The notes: generated from the sequence alone by a model not told the origin. Positions 24,949 through 35,421 are shown, counted from the stretch's first letter. The stretch is 64,000 nt of DNA from Myxococcus xanthus (GCF_006402735.1 NZ_CP017174.1:3847001-3911000), one strand, 5' to 3'. Translations and numbers: made by a program.

Positions 24949-26670
24949 CTACATGTTGTCGGGCGTGGGAATGCCCAGCAGCGTCAGTCCCGCGGCGAGC
25001 GTAACCCGAGCGGCGTCAATCAGGGCGAGTCGTGCAGAACGCAGCGCGTCATCGCCTTCGACGTTGATGCGCTTGTCCCGCTCCTGGTTGCCGAGCGTGT
25101 AGTAGCGGCTGAGCGCCGAGGCTACGTCGAGCAGCAGCCGGGCCACGAGGCTGGGCTCGTACTGCTCCGCCGCGTCGCGGACCACCTCGGGCAGGCGCAT
25201 GATTTCGCGCAGCAGGGCCTGCTCCTCGGGGAGTGTCAGCAGGGCCGCGTCGTAGCTGGCCGGCGCGCCACCGCCCTTGCGCAGCACGTTGACGGCGCGC
25301 GCGTGGGCGTACTGGAGATAGGGGCCGGTGTGACCCTCGAAGCTGAGCACCTCGTCCCAGTCGAAGGTGTAGTCGCTGGCGCGCTTGTGCTTGAGGTCGC
25401 CGAAGGCGATGGCGCCCAGGGCGATCTGCTCGGAGAGGGCGTCCGCGTCGTCCGTCTGGATGCGTCCGGCCTCCACGTTCTCCCGCACCTTGACGGAGAC
25501 ACGCTCGCGCGCCTCGTCCAGCACGTCGTTGAGCTGGACCACCTGGCCCTTGCGCGTGCTCATGCCGTGGATGCGGCCGAACGCGACGTGGACGGTGCGG
25601 TCCGCCCAGGGCAGGTCCATTTCCTTCAGCGTGCGGAACACCTGCCGGAAGTGCAGCGCCTGGTCCTGAGCGACGACGTAGAGCGACTTGTCGAACTGGA
25701 AGCGCTCGTACCGGTCCTGCGCGGCGGCCAGGTCACGCGTGGCGTACAGCGTGCTGCCGTCGTTCTTCTTCAGCAGGATGGGCGGCTCGTTCTCCGCGTA
25801 GGGCAGGTCGACGATGAGCGCGCCCTGCGACTCCTTCACGCCGGGCTTTTTCGCAATCTGGTCGATGACCGCGTCCATCTTCCCCTGGTAGCGGCTCTCG
25901 CCCTCGATGTGCTCGAACTCGATGCCCATCCGCGCGTAGATCTTCTTGAAGCCCTTGATGCTCGTGTCGCGGAACTGGTTCCAGAGCTTGAGGGCCTCGG
26001 CGTCACCGGCCTCCATGCGGCGGAAGAAGGCGCGGGCCTTCTCGTCGAACTCGGGCTCGGCCTCGGCGCGCTTGTTGGCCTTGACGTATACCTCCACCAG
26101 GTGGCCCATGTCGTCGATGCGGGCCGGGTCGCCGTACTCCTGGAATCCCACGGCCACCAGGCCGAACTGTTTGCCCCAGTCGCCCAGGTAGTTGATGCCT
26201 TCCACCCGCCAACCCAGCGCCCGGTAGATGTTGGCGATGCAGTGGCCGAGGAACGTCGTGCGGATGTGGTGGAAGCCAATGGGCTTGGCGATGTTCGGCG
26301 ACGAGTAGTCGATGGCCACCGTCTTGCCGCGGCCCGCGTCCTCGTCACCGCCGTAGCGGATGCCCGCGCCGCGCGCGGCGTCGATGACCTCCGAGGTGAA
26401 GGGCAGGGCGGTGAAGCGCGCGTTGACGTACGGACCCACGGCCTTGATTTCCAGTCCGGGGACGCTGAGCGACTGCGCCAGTCCTGCGGCGATGGCGGGC
26501 GGGGCCTTCTTCTGGGCCTTGGCGAGAGGGAAGGTGGCGAAGCTGAGGTCGCCGTGCGCCGGCTCGGCGGGCTTGACCTGGGCTTCGATGTCGGCGGCCG
26601 GCACACCCAGGGCAGTGGCAAGAGCCTGGGCGAAGGCGGCGCGGTAACGGGAGTAGACGGATGTGCTCAT
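24949..26670 (-). CDS. argS: Arginyl-tRNA synthetase with altered HIGH motif
   Basis: The 573-residue class I synthetase has an N-terminal tRNA D-loop-binding domain, IDYSSPNIAKPIGFHHIRTTFLG at the nucleotide-binding site (cited in parts: SSPNIAKPIG and FHHIRTTFLG), GDWGKQFG, a KMSKS-equivalent HGMSTRKGQVV, and an anticodon-binding C-terminus ending IPTPDNM. The usual HxGH reads GFHH, so the first His is replaced. It lies between a histidine kinase with its own terminator and the plsB-like gene. Confidence 0.95.
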   Translation of the reverse strand: MSTSVYSRYRAAFAQALATALGVPAADIEAQVKPAEPAHGDLSFATFPLAKAQKKAPPAIAAGLAQSLSVPGLEIKAVGPYVNARFTALPFTSEVIDAARGAGIRYGGDEDAGRGKTVAIDYSSPNIAKPIGFHHIRTTFLGHCIANIYRALGWRVEGINYLGDWGKQFGLVAVGFQEYGDPARIDDMGHLVEVYVKANKRAEAEPEFDEKARAFFRRMEAGDAEALKLWNQFRDTSIKGFKKIYARMGIEFEHIEGESRYQGKMDAVIDQIAKKPGVKESQGALIVDLPYAENEPPILLKKNDGSTLYATRDLAAAQDRYERFQFDKSLYVVAQDQALHFRQVFRTLKEMDLPWADRTVHVAFGRIHGMSTRKGQVVQLNDVLDEARERVSVKVRENVEAGRIQTDDADALSEQIALGAIAFGDLKHKRASDYTFDWDEVLSFEGHTGPYLQYAHARAVNVLRKGGGAPASYDAALLTLPEEQALLREIMRLPEVVRDAAEQYEPSLVARLLLDVASALSRYYTLGNQERDKRINVEGDDALRSARLALIDAARVTLAAGLTLLGIPTPDNM

Positions 26671-26696
26671 GGGACTGCGCGGATACTAGACAAACC

Positions 26697-26717
26697 GAGG
26701 TGGCCTACGGCCACCTC
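26697..26717 (-). terminator. Intrinsic terminator of the hybrid kinase gene
   Basis: A perfect 9-bp stem GAGGTGGCC / GGCCACCTC with a 3-base loop is followed on the minus strand by GGTTTGTCT. It lies between the kinase stop and the argS start. Confidence 0.75.
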
Positions 26718-26745
26718 TTGTTCGCACCCACGACGAATCCCCAAC

Positions 26746-28443
26746 TCAAGGCACGGCGGGGGCTCGTCGGCTGGGCCGGACCACCGCGGAGACGGTGTCC
26801 AGCAGCTTGGGCAGGTTGAGGGGCTTTTCGAAGAAGCCGTCAATGCGCTCCAGCCCCTGACCCGAGGTGAGTGACGCCACCTCGCTGGCTCCAGAGATGA
26901 TGTACACGACGATGTCCGCCAGCGACTCGTTGCCACGGATGTAGCGGAGCACCGACTGCCCGTCCTCCTCGCTCAGCCGCAGGTCGAGCAGGACCATGGC
27001 TGGCCGGATGTGGGAGAGAATGGACCGTGCCTCGGAGGCGCCCGAGGTGGCCATCACCCGGTAGCCCTCCTGCTCCAGCACCTGCTGAAGCACCTCGCGG
27101 CAGTCGGCGTCGTCCTCCACCAGCAGGATTCCGCCGGACTTGGGCGCGGCCTGGGCCATCTCCGGCGCGCTGACGGCGCCGGCGAACATGGGGAGCACCA
27201 TTTGGAACGTGCTGCCCTCGCCCAGGACGCTGGCGCTCTCCATGCGTCCGCCGTGGAGGGCGACAATCTTCCCCACCAGGGGCAGCCCGAGCCCCGCACC
27301 GGGCGGCCGAGGCATGCCCGGGGTGGCGCGGTAGAAGGCGTCGAAGACGTGCTCCAGGGCCTCGCTGGACATGCCCGGACCGCTGTCCTTCACGGTCAGC
27401 ATCGCCAGGCCGTCCTCGGCGGAGACGCGCACCTCGACGGTGTCGTCCGCCTCACTGTGGTGGATGCCGTTCTCCACGAGGTTGTGGATGGCCTCGGCGA
27501 TGCGCTCGCGGTCTCCGCGGACGAACACCTCGGGGCAGGGGGGAATCACCACGCGCACCTTGCAGTGCTCCGCGAGCGCCCCCAGCGAGCGCACCACTTC
27601 CTCCGCCACGGCCTTGAGGCCGAAGGGACGCTGATTGAGCTGCATCTTCCCGGACTGGAGCCGGGACATGAGCAGCAAGTCATTCACCATGCGCAGCATC
27701 CGGTCCGAGTTCCGGTCGCAGATCTGCACCGCGCGGCGCTGGGCATCCGTGAGGGCCCCCAGCTTCTCGCGGCCCATCATCGCCAGGTAGGACTTGATGG
27801 TGGTGAGCGGGTTCTTCAGGTCGTGCGAGACGTTGCCCAGCAACTCCTCGCGGTTCTGTTCCAGGCTCTTGAGGCCGGCGATGGCGGTCTGCAGATCCTT
27901 GTTCCGGCGGGCGCTGTCGTCACGCAGGCGCGCCACCTCGTAGGCTGCGGTGAGCTGCGCGGCCAGTGACTGCAACAGCGTGTCGGACGGCTCGCGCCGG
28001 GAGCCCAGCACCACCAGGACGCCACCGACGCCCTGCGGGCCCTCCAGGGGCACGGCAATCGTGTCCCCATCACGCAGTAGTGCCTTCTGGGAGAAGGCCC
28101 GGCCCACCACACCCTCACCGGGGACAGCGGCGGTGACGCGGTCGTCGTAGCGGCCTCGGACGTGCTCGACGTGGAGCTGCTCCCGGGACGGGAAGTAGCG
28201 CGCCACGTAGCAGACCTTCGGCTTGAGGAGCGTGTGGATGGTTTGCAGGTGGGAGCGGAGCGCTTCGGTGGGCCCCGCGTTGTCCGTCAGGTGCCGCGAC
28301 ATCTCCAACAGGGCGCGGTGAGCAACATCCGCATCCACCGAGGGGAGCGGCTTCGCGGGCCGCTTCGGAGTCTTCTTGGCCGCCTTCGCAACCGGACGCA
28401 GCGGTACGACTTCCGCCAGCGTCCCCTTCTTCTTTGAGCGCAC
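26746..28443 (-). CDS. GAF-domain hybrid sensor histidine kinase with C-terminal receiver
   Basis: The 565-residue protein has a Lys-rich N-terminus, a GAF domain (residues about 50-190), HisKA with the phospho-His in GNVSHDLKNPLTTIKSY, HATPase (HNLVENGIHHSEAD; DSGPGMSSE; GAGLGLPLV) and a REC domain (LLVEDDADCREVL; LLDLRLSEEDG phospho-Asp; KPLNLPKLLD). It has no membrane segment, so it senses a cytoplasmic signal. Phosphate can pass from His to its own receiver. GTG at 28443 follows AAGGA. No partner regulator is adjacent, the orphan arrangement common in myxobacteria. Confidence 0.93.
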   Translation of the reverse strand: MRSKKKGTLAEVVPLRPVAKAAKKTPKRPAKPLPSVDADVAHRALLEMSRHLTDNAGPTEALRSHLQTIHTLLKPKVCYVARYFPSREQLHVEHVRGRYDDRVTAAVPGEGVVGRAFSQKALLRDGDTIAVPLEGPQGVGGVLVVLGSRREPSDTLLQSLAAQLTAAYEVARLRDDSARRNKDLQTAIAGLKSLEQNREELLGNVSHDLKNPLTTIKSYLAMMGREKLGALTDAQRRAVQICDRNSDRMLRMVNDLLLMSRLQSGKMQLNQRPFGLKAVAEEVVRSLGALAEHCKVRVVIPPCPEVFVRGDRERIAEAIHNLVENGIHHSEADDTVEVRVSAEDGLAMLTVKDSGPGMSSEALEHVFDAFYRATPGMPRPPGAGLGLPLVGKIVALHGGRMESASVLGEGSTFQMVLPMFAGAVSAPEMAQAAPKSGGILLVEDDADCREVLQQVLEQEGYRVMATSGASEARSILSHIRPAMVLLDLRLSEEDGQSVLRYIRGNESLADIVVYIISGASEVASLTSGQGLERIDGFFEKPLNLPKLLDTVSAVVRPSRRAPAVP

Positions 28444-28543
28444 GGGTGAATCCTTGCTCAAGTTCCGCGCGCATGTGAACGGCCTCTGTCCTCCGGGGCC
28501 TTCCGGAGGACAGTGTCCATGTCGGGTGGCCGACAGCCGGGGC

Positions 28544-29275
28544 TCAGGCTCGGCGCTGGATGCGCTGGTCGTTGCCCAGGGCGTAGGGCTCCACCAGCAG
28601 CGGCTCCACCTTCTCCTGGTAGCCCTCCACGGAGAAGCCGCCTTCCGCCAGCGCGCTGAGCACGGACGTCTGCACCCGGCGAGCCGTCTCATCGGCGGTG
28701 AGCAGCTTCAGCATGGGCTCGCGCGCCGGCTCGTACTTGAAGGCGCCCAGTGCCTTGAGCGCGGCGATCTTCACGTCGTCCGACATGTCCTCCAGGAAGG
28801 GCACCACCGCGGGGGGGATGCGGGGATCCTGGCTGCCGGCCACGTGGTGCAGCAGCACCACCTTCTTCTCCGGGTTGCGCGTGTAGTAGGCGGACAGGTG
28901 CTGGAGCGCGCTCACGCAGGCGGTGATGGTCTCCTCCTCGGAGATCAGCTCACCGAGCAGCCGCAGGGCCCACGAGGCGGCCTGCTCGCTGGTGCGCAGG
29001 AACTCCAGGATGGGCGGCACGGCGACGTCCTTGCCGAAGCTCTTCACCAGCTCGAACGTGTGCTCCTTCTCATCCGCGTCCGTGGTGAGCGGGTCCACGG
29101 TGATGGTGAAGCGGCTGAGCAGCACGGACACGGCCTCGGGGACCTTCATCTCCCCCAGCTGTTGAATCGCCTTCTGCCGGGTCGCGGGGTCTCCGTACTT
29201 CTGGGTGACCTTGGGCTTGAGCTTGAGGGCTTTCTCGGGGCCCGAGCCGCCTGTGAAGATGTCTAAGAGGCCCAT
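28544..29275 (-). CDS. HEAT-repeat protein
   Basis: The 243-residue protein is built from alpha-helical HEAT/PBS-lyase-like repeats such as PATRQKAIQQLGEMKVPEAV, QAASWALRLLGELISEE and DDVKIAALKALGAFKYEPA. It has no signal or catalytic motif and is probably a protein-binding scaffold. ATG at 29275 begins MGLLDIFTGGSGPEKAL. It lies downstream of the DnaJ gene in the same direction. Confidence 0.85.
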   Translation of the reverse strand: MGLLDIFTGGSGPEKALKLKPKVTQKYGDPATRQKAIQQLGEMKVPEAVSVLLSRFTITVDPLTTDADEKEHTFELVKSFGKDVAVPPILEFLRTSEQAASWALRLLGELISEEETITACVSALQHLSAYYTRNPEKKVVLLHHVAGSQDPRIPPAVVPFLEDMSDDVKIAALKALGAFKYEPAREPMLKLLTADETARRVQTSVLSALAEGGFSVEGYQEKVEPLLVEPYALGNDQRIQRRA

Positions 29276-29366
29276 GTGCGCGTGTGCTCCGTATGGTTCG
29301 GCGGCGTGAGAAGGTGGGGCGCCGTCCGTCTATGACGGTGCGGCGCCCAGGACAAGAGGCAAGAGG

Positions 29367-30542
29367 CTAGAGCGTCAGCTCGCGGCGGACGTCGCCCTGA
29401 TAGGCCCGGGCGAGCGCCTCGGCGGCGGCCCGGGCTTCGGCGGTGGTCTCCTCGGGAACCTTCACTTGGAGGTGGAGGTACAGGTCGCCCTGTGGTCCGC
29501 CCTTGAGCGAGGGAACGCCGCGCCCCTTCAGCCGCATGCGGCGGCCGGATTGGGAATGGGGGAGCACCTTCACGGTGACTTCCCCCTGGAACGTGGGGAC
29601 GCGCACGTCGGCGCCCAGCAGGGCCTCGGAGACCGTCACGGGCAGGTCGAGGTGCAGGTCGTCGCCTTCTCGACGCACCAGGGGATGCTCGGCCACCTCG
29701 GTCTCGATGTAGAGGTCCCCTGGGGGGCCGCCCCGTGTCCCCGCCGCGCCCTGGCCGGAGAGCCGCACCTTCGAGCCGGTGTGCACGCCAGCGGGAATCT
29801 TCACCGTCAGCCGGGCCTGCTCCTCCTTCACGCCCGAGCCCGCGCACTGGGGGCAGGGCGGCGCGGCCTTGCCCGTGCCGTGGCAATTGGCGCACGCACC
29901 CGCGCTGCCGAACAGGCTTCCTGCGCGGCGGGAGCGGCCCGTGCCGTTGCAGACGGTGCAGGTGGACACCGGACCGGACGTGCCCCGGCCGTTGCACGTG
30001 GAGCACCGGCCCGGACGGTTGAAGGCCAGGGGGCGCTCGGTACCGGAGACGGCTTGGGCAAGCGTGAGTTGGACGCGGACCGTCAGGTCCTCTCCACGCT
30101 CGGGCCCGGCGTTGCGAGCGCGACGCCCGAACATCTCGCCAATGTCGAAGCCTCCCGGGGCGCCGCCCGCCGCGCCACCGCCACGGCCTCCGAACAGGTC
30201 GCCGAAAAGGTCACCCAGGTCGAAGCCCTCGGCGCCATAGGGAATGCCCCCGGCACCGGCGCTCCCGGCCGAGGCTTTGTAGGCCCGATAGGCCTCCGCC
30301 TTCTTTTCGTCGAAGCCTATCTTCTCGGCGTCCGGGCCGAACTCGTCGTAGAGCTTGCGCTTCCGGGTGTCTGACAGCACCTCGAACGCCGCGCTCACCT
30401 GCTTGAACTTCTCCTCGGCGGCCTTGTTGCCCGGGTTGACGTCCGGGTGGTACTTGCGTGCCAGCTTGCGGTACGCCTTCTTGACGTCCTCCGCTGAAGC
30501 CGACCGATCGACGCCGAGGGTCTGGTAGTAGTCGTCCGCCAT
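29367..30542 (-). CDS. dnaJ: DnaJ-type Hsp40 co-chaperone
   Basis: The 391-residue protein has a J domain with HPD (YHPDVNPGN), a Gly/Phe-rich linker ([14 protein letters not shown]), four CxxCxGxG zinc modules ([32 protein letters not shown]), and the C-terminal substrate-binding beta domains. It stimulates DnaK ATPase and delivers substrates. No dnaK or grpE is adjacent, so it may be one of several paralogues. ATG at 30542 gives the canonical [11 protein letters not shown] start. Confidence 0.92.
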   Translation of the reverse strand: MADDYYQTLGVDRSASAEDVKKAYRKLARKYHPDVNPGNKAAEEKFKQVSAAFEVLSDTRKRKLYDEFGPDAEKIGFDEKKAEAYRAYKASAGSAGAGGIPYGAEGFDLGDLFGDLFGGRGGGAAGGAPGGFDIGEMFGRRARNAGPERGEDLTVRVQLTLAQAVSGTERPLAFNRPGRCSTCNGRGTSGPVSTCTVCNGTGRSRRAGSLFGSAGACANCHGTGKAAPPCPQCAGSGVKEEQARLTVKIPAGVHTGSKVRLSGQGAAGTRGGPPGDLYIETEVAEHPLVRREGDDLHLDLPVTVSEALLGADVRVPTFQGEVTVKVLPHSQSGRRMRLKGRGVPSLKGGPQGDLYLHLQVKVPEETTAEARAAAEALARAYQGDVRRELTL

Positions 30543-30654
30543 TTGTTCCCGCCGTGGTGTACCCGATTCAACGTAACCAGCCGGTAGGCACGCGCCAGCA
30601 AGGACTGTCCAGACCGTGCGAGATGTATAAAGTCGCCGGAGGATGAGGGAGCCC

Positions 30655-31353
30655 ATGTCACCGCCTCGCTGGCTCGGCGCGGATACCCTGTGGCTTGCGG
30701 GCTGGCTCTCGCTGGCGCCAGCCGTGGGGACTGCGGCCGCCCCGCCGTCCGCCGTGGAGGGCCAGGTCGCGGACCGGGTGGTGGCCATCATCGAGGGCCA
30801 GGTCCTCACCCTGAGCGAGCTGCGCTTCGAGGCCCGGGTCGCGCTCCTCCAGCGAGGCGGCGTGCAGGCCCTGGAGCTCCCGCTCGACGAGGACACGCTC
30901 CGGGGCGCCCTGGAGCTCATCATCAACCAGCGGGTCCAGGTCCTGAACGCGGACCGGCTGCAGGCTTTCCCAGCCGAGCCCGCGGAGGTCCAGGCGCGCG
31001 TGGAGGCGTTCCAGGCGGGGCTGGGAGGGGAGGCGGCGTTGAAGCGGTTCCTCTCCCGCCATGACGTGGACGTGCAGGGGCTGGAGCGGGTGCTGGCGCG
31101 GGGGCTTCGGGCCGAGCGCATCCTGGACAGCCGCATCCGTTTGCGGGCGCAGGTGGGTGAGACCGAGGTCCGCCGCCACTTCGAGCAGAACGCGGACGAC
31201 TATCCGGAAGGCTACGAGGTGGCGCGCGCCGCCATCCGGGAGAAGCTGGTTCGGGAGCGGTATGGGGCGCTGGCAGCGGAGGAGCTGGCGCAGGTGCGGG
31301 CCTCGGCGCAGGTGCGCCGCGTGGCGCCCTTTGCCCGGGAGGCAAGTCGATGA
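30655..31353 (+). CDS. SurA-N-like periplasmic chaperone domain protein
   Basis: The 232-residue protein has a signal peptide ([13 protein letters not shown]) and a helical domain resembling the SurA N-domain: [57 protein letters not shown]. No parvulin PPIase domain follows, so it would act as a chaperone without isomerase. ATG at 30655 is preferred by spacing from GGGAG; ATG at 30643 is too close to its GGAGG. It overlaps the rimI start (ATGA). Confidence 0.82.
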   Translation: MSPPRWLGADTLWLAGWLSLAPAVGTAAAPPSAVEGQVADRVVAIIEGQVLTLSELRFEARVALLQRGGVQALELPLDEDTLRGALELIINQRVQVLNADRLQAFPAEPAEVQARVEAFQAGLGGEAALKRFLSRHDVDVQGLERVLARGLRAERILDSRIRLRAQVGETEVRRHFEQNADDYPEGYEVARAAIREKLVRERYGALAAEELAQVRASAQVRRVAPFAREASR

Positions 31354-31844
31354 GGCGGATGCGCGAGGAGCCGGCGCCCGGGGCCCGGCACGGCTACACC
31401 ATCCGGCAGATGATGCCGGAGGACCTGTCCGCGGTCATGCTGCTGGAGCAGGCCGCGTTCAAGAACCCCTGGTCCCAGGACCTGCTCAGGCGCGAGCTTC
31501 AACACGAATGGTCCACCATCCTCCTCGTGGAGGAGGAGCGGGAGGGGGACGCGCCGGAGCTGCTGGGCCTGGCCATCTTCTGGATCGTCCATGACGAGGT
31601 GCACGTGCTGAACGTGGCCACCGCGCCCAAGCACCGGCGCCGGGGCGTGGCGCGCGCTGTCATGGACGAGGTCCTGGCGCGGGGGAGGGCGAAGCGCTGC
31701 TCCCTGGCCACCCTGGAGGTGCGCAAGAGCAATGAGGCCGCGCTCCAGCTCTACCGGGCCTTCGGCTTCCGCCCCGTCGGCATCCGGCCGAACTACTACG
31801 TCGACGAGGGCGAGGACGCCGTCGTGATGGTCCTCGACTTCTAA
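31350..31844 (+). CDS. rimI: Ribosomal protein S18 alanine N-acetyltransferase
   Basis: The 164-residue GNAT enzyme shows the acetyl-CoA loop HRRRGVARAVMDE and the RimI-type LEVRKSNEAALQLYRAFGF, with the N-terminal IRQMMPEDLSAVMLLEQAAF. RimI acetylates the N-terminal Ala of S18. It is coupled to the SurA-like gene and lies just upstream of the ribosomal str cluster, but a separate promoter drives rpsL. Confidence 0.9.
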   Translation: MRRMREEPAPGARHGYTIRQMMPEDLSAVMLLEQAAFKNPWSQDLLRRELQHEWSTILLVEEEREGDAPELLGLAIFWIVHDEVHVLNVATAPKHRRRGVARAVMDEVLARGRAKRCSLATLEVRKSNEAALQLYRAFGFRPVGIRPNYYVDEGEDAVVMVLDF

Positions 31845-31956
31845 CCGCACGCGGAGTAGAGGACCGCCCCGTTGTAGACCAGCCGTGCGCGGAAGCGCCG
31901 AGGCGGGGAATGGGACCTGGGACCCTTGCCGGTTGTAGGCAAGGAACACGCCGTGC

Positions 31957-31984
31957 TTGACACGGGTAGGCCCCTTCCTATACT
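31957..31984 (+). promoter_or_regulatory. Sigma-70 promoter of the str operon
   Basis: TTGACA (31957-31962, consensus) and TATACT (31979-31984) are spaced by 16 bases. Transcription should start near 31990, leaving a 5' leader of about 75 bases before rpsL. Confidence 0.88.
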
Positions 31985-32018
31985 CGCGCGCCTTTCCGTT
32001 GTCTTGTAGGTAGATATG

Positions 32019-32042
32019 CGCCGCCTGGTGTCTCTGGCGGCG
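32019..32042 (+). promoter_or_regulatory. Hairpin in the rpsL leader
   Basis: CGCCGCC (32019-32025) pairs with GGCGGCG (32036-32042) around a 10-base loop. It is in the 5' leader between the promoter and the rpsL ribosome site and could affect translation or act as an attenuator. No U tract follows. Confidence 0.45.
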
Positions 32043-32065
32043 ACGAACCCGAAGAAGAGGTATCA

Positions 32066-32437
32066 GTGCCGACCATTAGCCAGCTGGTCCGCAAGGGCCG
32101 CGAGAAGCTCGTCGTCAAGGGCAAGAGCCCCGCGCTCAAGGAGTCCCCTCAGAAGCGTGGCGTCTGCACGCGCGTGTACACCACGACCCCGAAGAAGCCG
32201 AACTCGGCCCTCCGCAAGGTGGCCCGTGTTCGTCTGACGAACGGGATCGAGGTCACGTCCTACATCCCCGGCGTGGGTCACAACCTCCAGGAGCACTCGG
32301 TGGTGATGATTCGCGGTGGCCGTGTGAAGGACCTCCCGGGCGTCCGCTACCACATCGTCCGTGGAACGCTGGACTCCGTGGGTGTCGCGGGCCGCAAGCA
32401 GAGCCGCTCCAAGTACGGCGCGAAGCGTCCGAGCTGA
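32066..32437 (+). CDS. rpsL: 30S ribosomal protein S12
   Basis: The 123-residue S12 begins at GTG 32066 after GAAGAAGAGG. It carries the decoding-centre loops [13 protein letters not shown] and [12 protein letters not shown]; the lysines tied to streptomycin sensitivity are both wild type. It is the first gene of the str operon. Confidence 0.98.
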   Translation: MPTISQLVRKGREKLVVKGKSPALKESPQKRGVCTRVYTTTPKKPNSALRKVARVRLTNGIEVTSYIPGVGHNLQEHSVVMIRGGRVKDLPGVRYHIVRGTLDSVGVAGRKQSRSKYGAKRPS

Positions 32438-32587
32438 TCGCTCGTCACGCGGATCACCTTCTGTAGCGCAGAGTCTGGACGCATTGCCCCGCACCCTGGG
32501 GAGCGTCCTTGTGAAGTTCCTCCTGCAGTACTTGAAGCCCCGTGGATTTCTCCCAATGGGAGTGGGGCGTAAGGGAAGAGAGAAGAG
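32438..32587 (+). other. rpsL-rpsG intercistronic gap
   Basis: This 150-base spacer contains a short CTCCC-AAT-GGGAG hairpin near 32554-32566 and a purine-rich ribosome site (AAGGGAAGAGAGAAG). In E. coli the S12-S7 junction is the S7 translational control site; whether it is here cannot be judged by eye. Confidence 0.3.
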
Positions 32588-33058
32588 ATGCCTCGCCGTC
32601 GCGTAGTCGCCAAGCGCAAGATTCTTCCGGATCCGAAGTTCCAGGACCGGCTCGTCACCAAGTTCGTCAACGACCTGATGCGGAAGGGCAAGAAGTCCAT
32701 CGCGGAAGGCGTTTGCTACGGCGCCTTCGCCCTCATCGAGGAGCGCGCGAAGGAAGACCCCCTCAAGACCTTCAAGAAGGCCCTCGACAACGTCAAGCCG
32801 GTGCTCGAGGTCAAGAGCCGCCGCGTCGGTGGCGCCACCTACCAGGTGCCCGTCGAGGTCCGTCAGGACCGCCGCGTGGCGCTCGGCATGCGTTGGATCA
32901 TCACCTACTCCAAGGCGCGTGGTGAGAAGACCATGCAGGAGAAGCTGGCTGGTGAGATCATGGACGCCGCCAACAACCGCGGCAACGCGGTGAAGAAGCG
33001 TGAAGACACGCACAAGATGGCGGAGGCCAACAAGGCCTTCGCTCACTACCGCTGGTAG
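32588..33058 (+). CDS. rpsG: 30S ribosomal protein S7
   Basis: The 156-residue S7 ([18 protein letters not shown]) has usual length and nucleates the 30S head. It includes [14 protein letters not shown] and ends AHYRW. A strong terminator follows directly, separating it from fusA. Confidence 0.98.
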   Translation: MPRRRVVAKRKILPDPKFQDRLVTKFVNDLMRKGKKSIAEGVCYGAFALIEERAKEDPLKTFKKALDNVKPVLEVKSRRVGGATYQVPVEVRQDRRVALGMRWIITYSKARGEKTMQEKLAGEIMDAANNRGNAVKKREDTHKMAEANKAFAHYRW

Positions 33059-33079
33059 GCCCTAGAGGCTTCGCGGTTG

Positions 33080-33117
33080 CCGCCCGGATGCAGAGGATGC
33101 ATCCGGGCGGTTTTGTT
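33080..33117 (+). terminator. Terminator between rpsG and fusA
   Basis: A perfect 13-bp stem CCGCCCGGATGCA / TGCATCCGGGCGG with loop GAGGA is followed by TTTTGTT. It is a textbook intrinsic terminator placed inside the usual str operon. Confidence 0.92.
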
Positions 33118-33201
33118 AGATGAGCAGGTTCTCTGAAATCGTCCGGCCGGCAGGTGTCGAGGCCTTGGGCCCGCCCTTGCTTCCTGGAGAGGTATTGAGT
33201 C

Positions 33202-35277
33202 ATGGCCCGTGAGTACCCCCTCGAGCGCTACCGCAACATCGGCATCATGGCGCACATCGATGCCGGCAAGACGACGACCACGGAGCGCATTCTCTTCTAC
33301 ACCGGCGCCATCCATCGGATGGGCGAGGTGCACGAAGGCAACACCACCACCGACTGGATGGTCCAGGAGCGTGAGCGCGGCATCACGATCACGTCCGCCG
33401 CCATCTCCGCCTTCTGGGCCCGGCGCGACCAGCGCTACCGCGTCAACATCATCGACACGCCGGGACACGTGGACTTCACCATCGAGGTGGAGCGCAGCCT
33501 GCGCGTGCTGGACGGCGCCATCGCGGTGTTCGACGCGGTGAACGGTGTGGAGCCGCAGTCGGAGACGGTGTGGCGCCAGGCGGACAAGTACAAGGTCCCC
33601 CGCATCTGCTTCATCAACAAGATGGACCGGGTGGGCGCCGACTTCGAGATGTCCGTGGGGACCATCCGCGAGAAGCTGGGCGCGCGTGCGGTTCGCATGC
33701 AGCTGCCGCTGGGCGCGGAGGACAAGCACCGCGGCGTCATCGACCTGGTGAAGATGAAGGCCCTGGTGTTCCAGGACTCGGAGCAGGGCAGTCGCTACGA
33801 CGAGACGGACATCCCCGAGGAGTTCAAGGAGGAGGCGGACGCCGCCCGGGCCGAGTTGCTCGAGGCCGCGGCCGAGCAGGACGACGCGCTGACCGAGAAG
33901 TTCCTCGAGGGCGTGGAGTTGACCGAGGACGAAGTGCGTGGCGCCATCCGCAAGGGCTGCGTGAGCCTGAAGCTGTTCCCGGTGTTCTGCGGCTCGGCCT
34001 TCCGCCACAAGGGCGTGCAGCCGCTGCTGGACGCGGTGGTGGACTACCTGCCCAGCCCGCTGGAGGTGCCGCCCATCCACGGCAAGACGCCCAACGGCGA
34101 GGACGCCGTGCGCGAAACGCGGGACGACGCGCCCTTCAGCGCGCTGGCGTTCAAGATCATGAACGACCCCTCGTTCCAGTCCCAGACGCTGACCTTCCTC
34201 CGCGTGTACTCCGGCAAGCTGGAGGCGGGTTCAGCGGTATGGAACTCGGTGAAGGGCAAGCGCGAGCGGGTCAGCCGGCTCGTGCAGATGCGCGCGGACA
34301 AGAAGGACGAAATCACCGAGTGCTACGCCGGTGATATCTGCGCCGTGGTGGGCCTGAAGCTGGCCGGCACGGGCGACACGCTCTGCGACGACAAGCAGCC
34401 CATCATCCTGGAGCGGATGGAGTTCCCCGAGCCCGTCATCGACATCGCCATCGAGCCGAAGTCGACGGCGGACCAGGACAAGATCCTCCAGTCGCTGCAG
34501 CGCCTGGCCATGGAGGACCCGTCCTTCCGCGTGAGGACGAACGAGGAGACGGGTCAGACGCTCATCGCCGGCATGGGCGAGCTCCACCTGGAAATCATCG
34601 TCGACCGCCTCCTGCGTGAGTTCAAGGTCGACGCGAACATCGGCAAGCCCCAGGTGGCCTACCGTGAGACGGTCACCTCCCGGGTGGAGATGGAAGGGAA
34701 GTACATCCGCCAGACGGGCGGCCGAGGCCAGTACGGCCACATCTGGCTGCGCGTGGCCCCCAACGAGCCGGGGCAGGGGTTCTCCTTCGAGAACAAGGTC
34801 ACCGGCGGCGTGGTGTCCAAGGAGTTCGTCGACGCGGTGAAGGCCGGGTGCGCGGAGGCCATGCAGAACGGCCCGGTGGCCGGCTACCCCATGGTGGACG
34901 TGAAGGTGGAGGCCTTCGACGGCTCCATGCACGACGTGGACTCCAGCGAGATGGCGTTCAAGATCGCCGGCTCGCTGGCCTTCAAGGATGCCGTGCGCAC
35001 GGCCACGCCCGTGCTCCTCGAGCCCATCATGAACTGCGAAATCGTCACGCCCGATGACTTCATGGGCGACGTCATTGGCGACCTGAACGGACGGCGCGGG
35101 AAGGTGCTGGGGATGATCCCCCGGCCTGGCCGTGTGCAGGCCATCCAGGCGCAGGTGCCCCTGGCGGCCATGTTCGGCTACTCGACCGACCTGCGCAGCC
35201 GCAGCCAGGGAAGGGCGACGTACACCATGCAGTTCAGCCACTACGCGCCCGCGCCCAAGACGGCGCTCAACCGCTGA
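33202..35277 (+). CDS. fusA: Elongation factor G
   Basis: The 691-residue translocase has G1 [14 protein letters not shown]2 [11 protein letters not shown]3 [12 protein letters not shown]4 [11 protein letters not shown] and the domain IV tip near [10 protein letters not shown]. It is normal length for EF-G and should promote ribosomal translocation. Because of the terminator upstream, it may have its own promoter or rely on read-through. Confidence 0.98.
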   Translation: MAREYPLERYRNIGIMAHIDAGKTTTTERILFYTGAIHRMGEVHEGNTTTDWMVQERERGITITSAAISAFWARRDQRYRVNIIDTPGHVDFTIEVERSLRVLDGAIAVFDAVNGVEPQSETVWRQADKYKVPRICFINKMDRVGADFEMSVGTIREKLGARAVRMQLPLGAEDKHRGVIDLVKMKALVFQDSEQGSRYDETDIPEEFKEEADAARAELLEAAAEQDDALTEKFLEGVELTEDEVRGAIRKGCVSLKLFPVFCGSAFRHKGVQPLLDAVVDYLPSPLEVPPIHGKTPNGEDAVRETRDDAPFSALAFKIMNDPSFQSQTLTFLRVYSGKLEAGSAVWNSVKGKRERVSRLVQMRADKKDEITECYAGDICAVVGLKLAGTGDTLCDDKQPIILERMEFPEPVIDIAIEPKSTADQDKILQSLQRLAMEDPSFRVRTNEETGQTLIAGMGELHLEIIVDRLLREFKVDANIGKPQVAYRETVTSRVEMEGKYIRQTGGRGQYGHIWLRVAPNEPGQGFSFENKVTGGVVSKEFVDAVKAGCAEAMQNGPVAGYPMVDVKVEAFDGSMHDVDSSEMAFKIAGSLAFKDAVRTATPVLLEPIMNCEIVTPDDFMGDVIGDLNGRRGKVLGMIPRPGRVQAIQAQVPLAAMFGYSTDLRSRSQGRATYTMQFSHYAPAPKTALNR

Positions 35278-35421
35278 GTGGCTTCGGCCCGGCCGCGGAC
35301 CGGACGGGCGATTTCAGTTGACGTTGTGGCAGGTTTGGAGCAGGACGCAGCACCTTCGCAGTTGTTTTCCGCGAGTCGAGACGTGCCGGGCTTCGGACCG
35401 GCAACCCCGTGAGGAGAGGCC

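Noticed and set aside
32016-32237. Alternative plus-strand ORF beginning [14 protein letters not shown] in the rpsL leader
   Set aside because: It overlaps rpsL in another frame, has no ribosome site, and its codon use matches a shadow frame.
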